Below, in pieces: positions 7,375-14,573 of a stretch of 19,100 bases of DNA (its first letter is position 1; each line of letters starts with the position of its first letter). The DNA is from Alphaproteobacteria bacterium (GTDB lineage: Bacteria; Pseudomonadota; Alphaproteobacteria; Puniceispirillales; Puniceispirillaceae). The notes beneath the pieces are model-generated. The model did no database searches. It saw only the letters and a list, made by a program, of their open reading frames with translations, and was not told where the DNA came from. A program made the translations under genes and the position numbers. The stretch lies in contig JAACDT010000272.1 in assembly GCA_009936885.1 (NCBI GenBank), positions 1 to 19,100 of the forward strand, read 5' to 3'.

Positions 7375-8437
7375 AGCTCAGTCTGACAAGCAAATAATCT
7401 CAACCCTGTGTAATGCGCTATATGATTTTGACCCGAATAAAGTGCAAGAACTTTTATCGGAAATCATACATCCAGACGCTTTATGTCGATATTTTCATCC
7501 CATAGGCGATGTAAAACCGGAGCTCCTCTATAGCAAATTATACGCTCCTCTTTATACAGCGCTACCTGATTTTGAAAGGCGCGAGATTATTTGTGTTGCT
7601 GGCAGTGATGATGATGGCAATTCTTGGGTTGGAAATGCTGGCTACTTTATCGGCATTTTCACCCATGCTTTTATGGACATACCCCCAACCGGTCAAATAG
7701 CCCATATCAGATTTCATGAGTTTTATAAACTTAAGGCTGGGGCGATAATTGAAATCCAAGCGGTATGGGATATTCCAAGTTTAATGATGCAGGCTGGAGT
7801 CTGGCCAATGGGGCCCTCTCTTGGTTATGAATGGCTGGTGCCTGCGCCTGCGAGACAAGATGGCCTTGATAATAGCCGTTCAGATAAGACACCCCCACTT
7901 AAAAACAAAGCCCTTGAGAACAAAACACTTGTATTGGATATGCTAACAGCAATGAGCAAACATCCAAAATATGGTGGCGCAGAGATTATGCAGCTTGAGA
8001 AGTTCTGGCACCCCAAATTTTGCTGGTACGGGCCCTCTGGTATTGGCAGCAGCCGCGGCATTTCTGGTTTTCGTAACCATCATCAAATCCCCTTTCTAAA
8101 GGCAATGCCAGATAGAGGACAACATTCAGAAGATGTAACTCATCATTTTTTTGCAGAAGGGCAATATGTTGCCGTTACAGGCTGGCCTAACATGTCTCAG
8201 ACTTTAACAGATGATGGGTGGCTTGGGATTGCGCCTACCAATCAGAGAATAAATTTAAGGTCGCTTGATTTTTGGAGAATTGAAAATCAGAAAATTCGGG
8301 AGAATTGGGTAATGATTGATTTGCTCGATATATGGTCACAAATTGGGGTAGATGTTTTATCACGTATGCGCCAACTTGCAATTCCCAAATCACAGCCCAG
8401 TCAGACAGCTTCTGGAATAGATGCTAATGTCGGATAA
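7364..8437 (+). CDS. Two-domain SnoaL-like protein C, paralogue of A
   Basis: 357 residues from the ATG at 7364 (MALKAQS), chosen because GAAAGAAGGT lies just upstream and the alternative start at 7253 would sit deep inside the previous gene. Domain 1 (about 5-150) ends in DIPSLMMQAG; domain 2 (about 185-335) contains WYGPSGIG (221-228) and the ending NWVMIDLLDIWSQIGVDVL. These match protein A (1280-2290) position by position, so the two are ancient duplicates placed in opposite arms of the cluster. The tail after 340 is low-complexity. It has no signal peptide and is presumably a cytoplasmic enzyme acting on the imported compound. The reaction cannot be named from sequence. Confidence 0.85.
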   Translation: MALKAQSDKQIISTLCNALYDFDPNKVQELLSEIIHPDALCRYFHPIGDVKPELLYSKLYAPLYTALPDFERREIICVAGSDDDGNSWVGNAGYFIGIFTHAFMDIPPTGQIAHIRFHEFYKLKAGAIIEIQAVWDIPSLMMQAGVWPMGPSLGYEWLVPAPARQDGLDNSRSDKTPPLKNKALENKTLVLDMLTAMSKHPKYGGAEIMQLEKFWHPKFCWYGPSGIGSSRGISGFRNHHQIPFLKAMPDRGQHSEDVTHHFFAEGQYVAVTGWPNMSQTLTDDGWLGIAPTNQRINLRSLDFWRIENQKIRENWVMIDLLDIWSQIGVDVLSRMRQLAIPKSQPSQTASGIDANVG

Positions 8438-9491
8438 TTCATTAATAAAAGCGGCGCCTTCATTAAGTGATGCCAGTCAGACGAAAATAACCTCCATGGA
8501 TGTAGCAAAGCTGGCAGGCGTCAGTCAATCTGCTGTCAGTAGAGTATTTACAAAAGGGGCATCTGCATCTGCAAAAACAGTAGAGAAAGTGCAAAATGCA
8601 GCAAAGGAGCTTGGATATCGCCCAAATAGAATAGCACGCTCTTTGCTAACAGGTCGCTCTTATATGATAGGGTTAGTGGTGGCTTATTTAGATAATTATT
8701 TTTATCCCGAAATATTAGAAAGGCTGTCTCATTCATTGCAAAAAGAAGGGTATCATGTTCTCATCTTCATGGCAGCTCAAACAGCTCAGAATGTAGATAA
8801 AGTTGTTGAGGAGATATTGGAATATCAAATAGATGCTATTGTTACTGCATCTGTTGCTCTTTCCTCTGAATTAACCACGAAATGTGAAAATGCTGGCATT
8901 CCTGTTCTACAGTTTAATCGTATTCAACATCAATCGTCATTCGCATCTGTAACAACTGACAACCACCTCGGGGGCAGCCTAATAGCAAAGCATTTAATTG
9001 ACCAAGGATATCGTTCTTTTGGATATATAGCAGGCTGTGAAGGCGCATCGACCCAGCGCGACAGAGAAGCTGGATTTCGCCAAACACTCAATGATTACGG
9101 ATTTGATATAACCGCAAGAGCGGTTGGAAATTTCAGAACTGAGCAGTCTCGTGAAGCAGCGCTTAGTATCGTAAATCAATCCGCAATACCAGAGGCTGTT
9201 TTTGTTGCAAATGACGCAATGGCGCTTGTTGTAATGGATGTTTTCCGGTTTGAACTTGGTCTTACCATTCCAGATGACATAGGTATTGTTGGATATGATG
9301 ATGTGCCCCCCTCTAGGCTTGCAAGCTATGATCTTACAACGGTCTCTCAGCCAGCAGAACAGATGGTCCAACAAACTGTATTGCTTATAATGCAATACAT
9401 GCAAGGCAAGCCTATACAGCAAAACGAAATCAAATTACCCGGACAGCTTATAATTCGCTCTTCCTCACAGAAGACACAGCACCAGAAATGA
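8421..9491 (+). CDS. LacI/GalR-family transcriptional regulator
   Basis: 356 residues from ATG 8421; an ATG two codons later (8427) is equally possible, with GGA at 8414-8416 better spaced for it. A 22-residue extension precedes the helix-turn-helix SMDVAKLAGVSQSAVSRVF (25-43), followed by the hinge region YRPNRIARSLLTGRS (67-80). The remainder is the periplasmic-binding-protein-like effector domain, with IGLVVAYLDNYFYPEIL, FVANDAMALVVMDVF and DIGIVGYDDVPPS, all classic LacI-family landmarks. It should bind the CpG-centred palindrome at 2373-2392 and release it when a cluster substrate or intermediate binds. The gene overlaps protein C and sits in the middle of the operon, so it probably regulates its own expression. 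Confidence 0.95.
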   Translation: MLMSDNSLIKAAPSLSDASQTKITSMDVAKLAGVSQSAVSRVFTKGASASAKTVEKVQNAAKELGYRPNRIARSLLTGRSYMIGLVVAYLDNYFYPEILERLSHSLQKEGYHVLIFMAAQTAQNVDKVVEEILEYQIDAIVTASVALSSELTTKCENAGIPVLQFNRIQHQSSFASVTTDNHLGGSLIAKHLIDQGYRSFGYIAGCEGASTQRDREAGFRQTLNDYGFDITARAVGNFRTEQSREAALSIVNQSAIPEAVFVANDAMALVVMDVFRFELGLTIPDDIGIVGYDDVPPSRLASYDLTTVSQPAEQMVQQTVLLIMQYMQGKPIQQNEIKLPGQLIIRSSSQKTQHQK

Positions 9492-9503
9492 AGGTTGCAA
9501 GAG

Positions 9504-10478
9504 ATGCAAGGATTTAACCCTAAATTCAAAGACTTTCCAGATTATATTCTAGGTATTACCCACGAAATCTGGGAAGAAAAGCAAGTGGAGGCGCTATATC
9601 ATTATTATTCTGATGATATTCTGGTACGTTCTCCAAGCTCTCTTGTTATTGGCAATAAGGCCGTGATTGATGCCACCCACGCCACCTTATCTGAGTTTCC
9701 AGACAGACAGCTTTTAGGAGAAGATGTTATTTGGTCAGGGTCTCCTGAACAAGGCATGTTATCTTCGCATCGGATATTCTCAACCGCAACCCATCTTGGT
9801 GCTGGCAGCTTTGGCAAGCCAACAGGCAGAAAACTTCGCTATCGTGTAATTGCAGATTGTCATGCTATTGCCAATCAAATTAATGATGAATGGTTAGTGC
9901 GCGATTTTGGAGGAATTGTTCACCAGCTCGGATATGATAGTGAAGAATTTGCATTACACCAAATTCGTAATGAAGGCGGTATCGCTGGCTGCAATAAACC
10001 TTTTAATGCTGACATGGATATAAAAGGCCCCTATCTTGGGACTGGAAATGATAATGAATGGGGCACCTTATTTGCTGAGATTCTAACTTCGATTATGGAT
10101 GGCAAAAATGATATAATCCACCGCCATTATGACCGTGCTGGAAAGGGGTTTTATCCTGAAGATACACTCGCAGTAAGCTTATCTGAAATTGAGGCATTCT
10201 GGATATCATTTCGAAATTCCTTTCCATCTGCTAGATTTACAATACATCATAAGATAGGCAGGCAAGATGCCTTTCTGCCTCCAAGAGCTGCTATAAGATG
10301 GTCGATATCTGGCACGCATGACGGGACAGGCCGTTTTGGAAATCCGACAGGCTCAGATGTATATATAATGGGCATCAGCCACGCAGAATTTGGACCTTGG
10401 GGACTTCGCAGGGAATATACATTGTTTGATGATGTTGCCATTTGGAAACAAATTCACATTCATATGGGGAGAGAATAA
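9504..10478 (+). CDS. Divergent two-domain SnoaL-like protein D
   Basis: 324 residues from the ATG at 9504, preceded by AAGG at about 9-base spacing; a TTG at 9495 in the same frame is a weaker start. Two NTF2-like units are apparent, roughly residues 12-145 and 185-320. Domain 1 has the typical helix-rich start, YYSDDILVRSP strand, FGKPTGRKLRYRVIADCH and a terminal WLVRDFGGIVHQLGYD. Domain 2 repeats the layout with HYDRAGKGFYPEDT, FGNPTGSDVYIMGIS and a final WKQIHIHMGRE. It lacks the WGPxGIG motif of A-C, so it is a separate lineage. The stop overlaps the next start by one base (TAATG). Fold assignment is fairly safe; function is unknown. Confidence 0.75.
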   Translation: MQGFNPKFKDFPDYILGITHEIWEEKQVEALYHYYSDDILVRSPSSLVIGNKAVIDATHATLSEFPDRQLLGEDVIWSGSPEQGMLSSHRIFSTATHLGAGSFGKPTGRKLRYRVIADCHAIANQINDEWLVRDFGGIVHQLGYDSEEFALHQIRNEGGIAGCNKPFNADMDIKGPYLGTGNDNEWGTLFAEILTSIMDGKNDIIHRHYDRAGKGFYPEDTLAVSLSEIEAFWISFRNSFPSARFTIHHKIGRQDAFLPPRAAIRWSISGTHDGTGRFGNPTGSDVYIMGISHAEFGPWGLRREYTLFDDVAIWKQIHIHMGRE

Positions 10479-11437
10479 TGACCGGTCAGGTTCACATCGT
10501 TCGATATGGCGAGCTTATTCCATGCCGCACTGCGTTCATTGACGCGCATACACCAGGCTCTGATAAAAAAGAAAATTTTACAATTATTGGGGGTGGCGTA
10601 TCTGAAGCTGCTGACCAGCATGTACATATTAAACAAACACCTGGATTTAATATCGGAGCTGCAGGCCAACCACCTAAATGTCGTAATTCGCTACATACCC
10701 ACCGAACCGCTGAAGTTTTCTTCGTCTTATCAGGGAGATGGCGCTTTTTTTGGGGCAGATGGGGCAATGCAGGAGAAGTGATACTAGAAGCAGGAGATAT
10801 ATTTAATATCCCAACTGGTATGTTTAGAGGCTTTGAGAATATAGGAACTGATTATGCAATGATAATGGCCATTCTTGGCGGTGATGACGCTGGGGGCGGC
10901 GTGGAATGGGCCCCCCAAGTTATTGAGGAGGCAAAAGAGCATGGTCTAATTCTGGGCGAAAACAATATATTATATGATACAAAAAAATCTGAGAATCTGC
11001 CTGACGATATCAACGCAAAGGCGGTTATGGATGAGGCTACCTTAGCCGCGATGCAAGAGCCAAAAACAGCTGATATTGTTCCAAGATGGGTATCTAGATA
11101 TCTTGATCTGTTGGCACTTTCGAGCGATGGCGAGGTGTCTGTCATAGGAGAAGAAGGTCTTATTTTTGACAAGCCTGGATTTGAGGTGAGTTTTATATCT
11201 TCTAAAACTAAATTAAAGGACGTGAAATCAGACAGGTATGACATTCTAATGCCTGTAAAAGGACATTGGAAGCTTAGCCATAGCGGTCATGAAGAAATTC
11301 TGTCAGCAGGTGATACAACTCTTATCAAGCCAAATAATAATTATAGGCTAGAGCCATCCATGTCAGGGGAGGCAAGTTTATACCGCATCACAAACACTGG
11401 CGATACCGCAGGTCCAACTTGGTTTGAAAGGAACTAG
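10478..11437 (+). CDS. Bicupin domain protein
   Basis: 319 residues from the ATG at 10478 (GGGGAGAG just upstream); a TTG at 10442 would lie within the previous gene and is rejected. Cupin 1 includes SLHTHRTAEVFFVLSG with H73, H75 and E79 as metal ligands, followed by AGDIFNIPTGMFRGFEN. In this second motif the usual last histidine of the cupin site is replaced (MFRG). Cupin 2 (about 220-315) has DILMPVKGHWKLSHSG and LSAGDTTLIKPNNNYRLEP and no metal ligands, so it is likely structural. Size and architecture recall gentisate-dioxygenase-like and sugar-isomerase-like bicupins. The altered ligand set argues against a simple dioxygenase assignment. It is cotranscribed between SnoaL D and the MetE-like gene. 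Confidence 0.8.
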   Translation: MTGQVHIVRYGELIPCRTAFIDAHTPGSDKKENFTIIGGGVSEAADQHVHIKQTPGFNIGAAGQPPKCRNSLHTHRTAEVFFVLSGRWRFFWGRWGNAGEVILEAGDIFNIPTGMFRGFENIGTDYAMIMAILGGDDAGGGVEWAPQVIEEAKEHGLILGENNILYDTKKSENLPDDINAKAVMDEATLAAMQEPKTADIVPRWVSRYLDLLALSSDGEVSVIGEEGLIFDKPGFEVSFISSKTKLKDVKSDRYDILMPVKGHWKLSHSGHEEILSAGDTTLIKPNNNYRLEPSMSGEASLYRITNTGDTAGPTWFERN

Positions 11438-11440
11438 CAA

Positions 11441-12574
11441 ATGAGACATATCCGTACAACTCATGTAGGCTCACTGCCAAGATCTCAAGAAGTAACAGAC
11501 CTGCTATTTTCCAAAGAAAAAAACCAAAGCTTTGATAGTGCTCAGTTTGATAAGGTAATGTTGGAACATGTAGAAGGGCTTGTTGTGCGTCAAAAACAAT
11601 CAGGAATTGATATTGTTAGTGATGGCGAGACGTCGAAAATATCCTATGCGACATATGTTAAAGATAGATATACTGGATTTTCAGGTGACAGCCCTAGAAA
11701 CGCGCCAGCAGATTTAAAGCTGTTTCCTACTTTTCTGCAAAGATTAGCCAATAGTGGCGGTACACCAGAATATGCAAGGCCAATGTGCACATCACAGGTT
11801 AGCCCGCTAGATAGTACCGAGCTTGATAAAGATATATCTCATCTGAAATATGCAATTGCAAAACATGAAAATTTAACTGGATTTATGAATGCCGCATCCC
11901 CTGGTGTGATCTCCTTATTTTTGCAAAATAATTTCTATCCGACTAGAGAAGATTATTTGCAAGCACTTGCCGAAGCAATGAGAGGGGAGTATCAGACCAT
12001 CGTAAATTCTGGACTTGATTTACAAATAGACTGTCCAGATCTCGCTCTATCACGACATATGCTGTTTAATGATTTATCAGATTCAGACTTTATTAAAATC
12101 GCTGATAGCCATGTCGAAGCGCTGAATTACGCGCTTGAGGGAATAGACCCAGCAAAGGTAAGAGTTCATATATGCTGGGGTAATTACGAGGGCCCGCATA
12201 TCTGTGATATTTCCATGGATAGTGTGTTTTCAACCTTCATGTCTGTAAATGCAAATTATCTACTTTTTGAGACCTCAAATCCGCGCCATGCGCATGAATG
12301 GACCATATTTGAAAATAGAAAAAATGAGATTCCAGATGAAAAAATTCTTATTCCTGGTGTTATTGATTCAACCACTAACTTTGTTGAGCATCCAGAACTA
12401 ATCGCCCAGCGTCTGGAGAGATTTACCAATATTGTTGGCATAGAACGTGTAATTGCAGGTTCTGATTGCGGGTTTGGCACCTTTGCTGGATTTGGCGCAG
12501 TTGACCCTGAAATCGCCTTTGCGAAATTATCCTCTCTTGCAAAAGGTGCCGCAATTGCATCAGCGCGTTATTAG
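11441..12574 (+). CDS. MetE-C-like zinc methyl/alkyltransferase (COG0620)
   Basis: 377 residues corresponding to the C-terminal catalytic barrel of cobalamin-independent methionine synthase, without the N-terminal half of true MetE. The start motif RTTHVGSLPR is the family hallmark. A complete zinc quartet can be placed: H243 and C245 in VHICWGN, E277 in LLFETSN, and C343 in AGSDCGFG. Close families include methionine-synthase-II-like proteins and epoxyalkane:coenzyme M transferase, which activate a thiol on zinc. AAGGA lies just before the ATG, 3 bases after the cupin gene. In a substrate-catabolism operon, demethylation or thiol addition is more likely than methionine synthesis; that is inference. 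Substrate and thiol are unknown. Confidence 0.85.
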   Translation: MRHIRTTHVGSLPRSQEVTDLLFSKEKNQSFDSAQFDKVMLEHVEGLVVRQKQSGIDIVSDGETSKISYATYVKDRYTGFSGDSPRNAPADLKLFPTFLQRLANSGGTPEYARPMCTSQVSPLDSTELDKDISHLKYAIAKHENLTGFMNAASPGVISLFLQNNFYPTREDYLQALAEAMRGEYQTIVNSGLDLQIDCPDLALSRHMLFNDLSDSDFIKIADSHVEALNYALEGIDPAKVRVHICWGNYEGPHICDISMDSVFSTFMSVNANYLLFETSNPRHAHEWTIFENRKNEIPDEKILIPGVIDSTTNFVEHPELIAQRLERFTNIVGIERVIAGSDCGFGTFAGFGAVDPEIAFAKLSSLAKGAAIASARY

Positions 12575-12578
12575 CGCT
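12562..12578 (+). other. Short GC hairpin over the stop of the MetE-like gene
   Basis: AGCGC (12562-12566) pairs with GCGCT (12574-12578) around a 7-base loop that includes most of the TAG stop. Only CCTTTCT follows, so termination would be weak; it may attenuate transcription into the RraA-like gene. Confidence 0.25.
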
Positions 12579-12640
12579 CCTTTCTAAATTTCATCATTTT
12601 TTTATAATCATTAATTAAAATTCAGCTAGGTAGAACAAAC

Positions 12641-13336
12641 ATGACTGAGACACTTTTTAAATTGCTACAATCAGTAGATACCCCAACCGTATGTAACGCA
12701 ATTGAGGTAGCACAGAACAAGCGTGGCTTTGACCAATTCACCAAAGGCACCATAATTTCATCCAACCCAGCCGAGAAACCAATTTGTGGATATGCCAGAA
12801 CCGCAAAAATCGCTGCTATTAATCCTCCAACAGAAAAGGCTGAGACTATAAAAGAACGCCGGCTTTCTTATTATCGGCATATGGCCTCAGGCAGTAGCCC
12901 GTCAGTTGCTGTTATTGAGGATATTGATTTTCCAGCCTGTATTGGCGCGTTTTGGGGAGAAGTTAATACCAACATTCATAAAGGTCTTGGAATAAGCGGG
13001 GCTTTCACCAACGGCGTTATGCGCGATTTAGGTGATTTACCAGATGGCTTTCCGGTACTTGCAGGCTCTATCGGGCCTAGCCATGGTTTTGTGCATATTA
13101 AAGAAATTGGCACTCCTGTGACGATTTTTGCTCTGACTGTAACAGATGGCGATCTGATACATGCTGACAGGCACGGCGCAGTTGTTATTCCAACGAGTGT
13201 TATAAATATCCTTGAAGCATCAATCCATAGATTACTCGAAACAGAACAGCTAATTTTGGGCCCCGCTAAGCGCGGTGATTTTGATATTGATAAGTTTGAA
13301 GCTGCTTGGGCAGCTTTTGAAGCAGCCCGCATCTAG
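12641..13336 (+). CDS. RraA-family protein (HMG/CHA aldolase-like)
   Basis: 231 residues, close to the usual size of RraA-fold proteins. Visible signatures are TPTVCNAI near the start, AFWGEVNTNIHKGLGISGAFTNG, then the catalytic MRD (R128, D129) where Arg binds substrate and Asp binds metal, and the late DGDLIHADRHGAVVIP. In this superfamily, LigK/ProA-type enzymes cleave 4-hydroxy-4-methyl-2-oxoglutarate or 4-carboxy-4-hydroxy-2-oxoadipate to pyruvate and pyruvate or oxaloacetate, while true RraA inhibits RNase E. Catabolic context favours an aldolase or decarboxylase. It follows the MetE-like gene after 66 bases, with AGGTAG before the ATG, and a TATAAT at 12603-12608 that lacks a good -35 box. 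It may be the last gene of the operon. Confidence 0.85.
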   Translation: MTETLFKLLQSVDTPTVCNAIEVAQNKRGFDQFTKGTIISSNPAEKPICGYARTAKIAAINPPTEKAETIKERRLSYYRHMASGSSPSVAVIEDIDFPACIGAFWGEVNTNIHKGLGISGAFTNGVMRDLGDLPDGFPVLAGSIGPSHGFVHIKEIGTPVTIFALTVTDGDLIHADRHGAVVIPTSVINILEASIHRLLETEQLILGPAKRGDFDIDKFEAAWAAFEAARI

Positions 13337-13362
13337 CCCTAAACCCATCTAAGAAGGCGGTA

Positions 13363-14559
13363 TTACCAGTTATAGCTTAGTGTGATGCTAGCGTTGCTAT
13401 CTTGTGCAAGAGCGGCTTGGCCTGCATCTTTTTCAAAATTCGAATGAAAATTCAAATTCGATTGAATCGTAAATAGATCATTCAGCCTTGTAGAATAAGA
13501 AAGGCGCGTTAGCAGCGAGGTATAGGATAAATCTCTTATAAGAAATAAGTTGATTTCGCTATCATCTATGTTATTGAAAAGTAGTGTTGCCCCTACTGCA
13601 AAATCTCTCTGAAAAATTGTGTGGCTATCTTTTCCACGACTATCTGCTGCCAATTCGCCCACTAAAATCAGATCATAAGAGCTATCAAACACACCATATA
13701 TGTTGTGCTCGGCGCCAAATACGCCAGCACTATAATCTTCTTTTACGCCATTTGCATTAAATTGACCTGTGCGGCGAACTATTTCTGTTTTAAGCGCTGT
13801 ATCTCCTAGCAAATACTGTACATCAGCGCCGATTTGCTGAATTAGAAAATAGTTAGGCACAAGGCGACCATCTGAGCCAAGAGTAAAATAAGGCTCCCGC
13901 GTTATTCCATCAAAATAACTTAGACCGTAATCTAAATCGCCTTGATACCCCTCATAGCGAAGCGCATAGCTATTATCGTTTCTCGATGCATCATTTGAGT
14001 AGCTAGCAGTATCATTGCTAACTAAGTTCTGAAGTCTGGCACGCGAGGATAATCCAGGATAGACATTTCCAACAAAAAAAGGAAATAACAGTAAAGATAA
14101 ATAGCCGTCCTTAAGGTCAGATGAAACCTTAAAAGCCGGCGCCCCTAGTTTCTGCGAATCTGCAAGACCTGATGTATAATCATAGCTATTGATTATATCA
14201 CTTGGATTATAGCTTTCTGTTTTTCCCCAAAATTCCAGAAGGCTTCCAATGCGGATATCCATTTCTTTTGCCCTAAATGAAATATGAGCTTCTCTTAAAT
14301 CAGCTCTGCCCGCACCTGTATCTCCTATTCTCAAACGTGGTTGAATAAATGTCTGCGTTGAGCCTTGCTCTATAAATAAAGAGGGTTCAATCTGAACCTC
14401 CCCAAAATTATCATTCTGCTCAGAAAAAGCTGGGTTTTCAAAATAGCTAGAGGCCTTAAACTCAACCTTTCCATATTGTTCAATATAGTCAAATGAATTA
14501 GCGACATTACTAGCACCCATAATCCAAGCAGAAATCATCAAGGCGACATATTTATTCAT
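13363..14559 (-). CDS. Predicted outer-membrane beta-barrel protein
   Basis: 398 residues with an N-terminal signal peptide (about 1-22, ending SNVANS) and a mature chain rich in alternating aromatic/polar strands. The last strand ends ITLSYNW, a C-terminal aromatic as required for barrel insertion. FWGKTESYNPSDIINSYDY (110-128) matches the conserved WGxTES...DIIN...D motif of large uncharacterised barrels often found beside RND/MMPL proteins. The start codon lies 14 bases after the RND gene stop, with AAGG spanning that gap, so both are on one transcript. It probably supplies the outer-membrane part of an envelope trafficking unit with the RND-LolA-like protein. The family name (DUF1302-like or related) cannot be settled by eye. 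Confidence 0.75.
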   Translation of the reverse strand: MNKYVALMISAWIMGASNVANSFDYIEQYGKVEFKASSYFENPAFSEQNDNFGEVQIEPSLFIEQGSTQTFIQPRLRIGDTGAGRADLREAHISFRAKEMDIRIGSLLEFWGKTESYNPSDIINSYDYTSGLADSQKLGAPAFKVSSDLKDGYLSLLLFPFFVGNVYPGLSSRARLQNLVSNDTASYSNDASRNDNSYALRYEGYQGDLDYGLSYFDGITREPYFTLGSDGRLVPNYFLIQQIGADVQYLLGDTALKTEIVRRTGQFNANGVKEDYSAGVFGAEHNIYGVFDSSYDLILVGELAADSRGKDSHTIFQRDFAVGATLLFNNIDDSEINLFLIRDLSYTSLLTRLSYSTRLNDLFTIQSNLNFHSNFEKDAGQAALAQDSNASITLSYNW

Positions 14560-14573
14560 GAATTAAACCTTTT

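Noticed and set aside
8994..9422. 142-residue open frame opposite the LacI-family gene
   Set aside because: It is a shadow of a fully supported gene and has no recognisable domain.
10442..10477. TTG start for the bicupin
   Set aside because: It lies within the end of SnoaL D; ATG 10478 has GGGGAGAG upstream and a typical one-base stop/start overlap.
10852..11244. 130-residue open frame opposite the bicupin gene
   Set aside because: It is antisense to a clear domain-bearing gene, has no ribosome binding site of note and has a low-complexity Ser/Pro-rich translation.
13299..13318. Hairpin AAGCTGC/GCAGCTT with short T-run near the end of the RraA-like gene
   Set aside because: It is within the coding sequence (Ala-rich tail) and has only four T; it is likely codon-driven.
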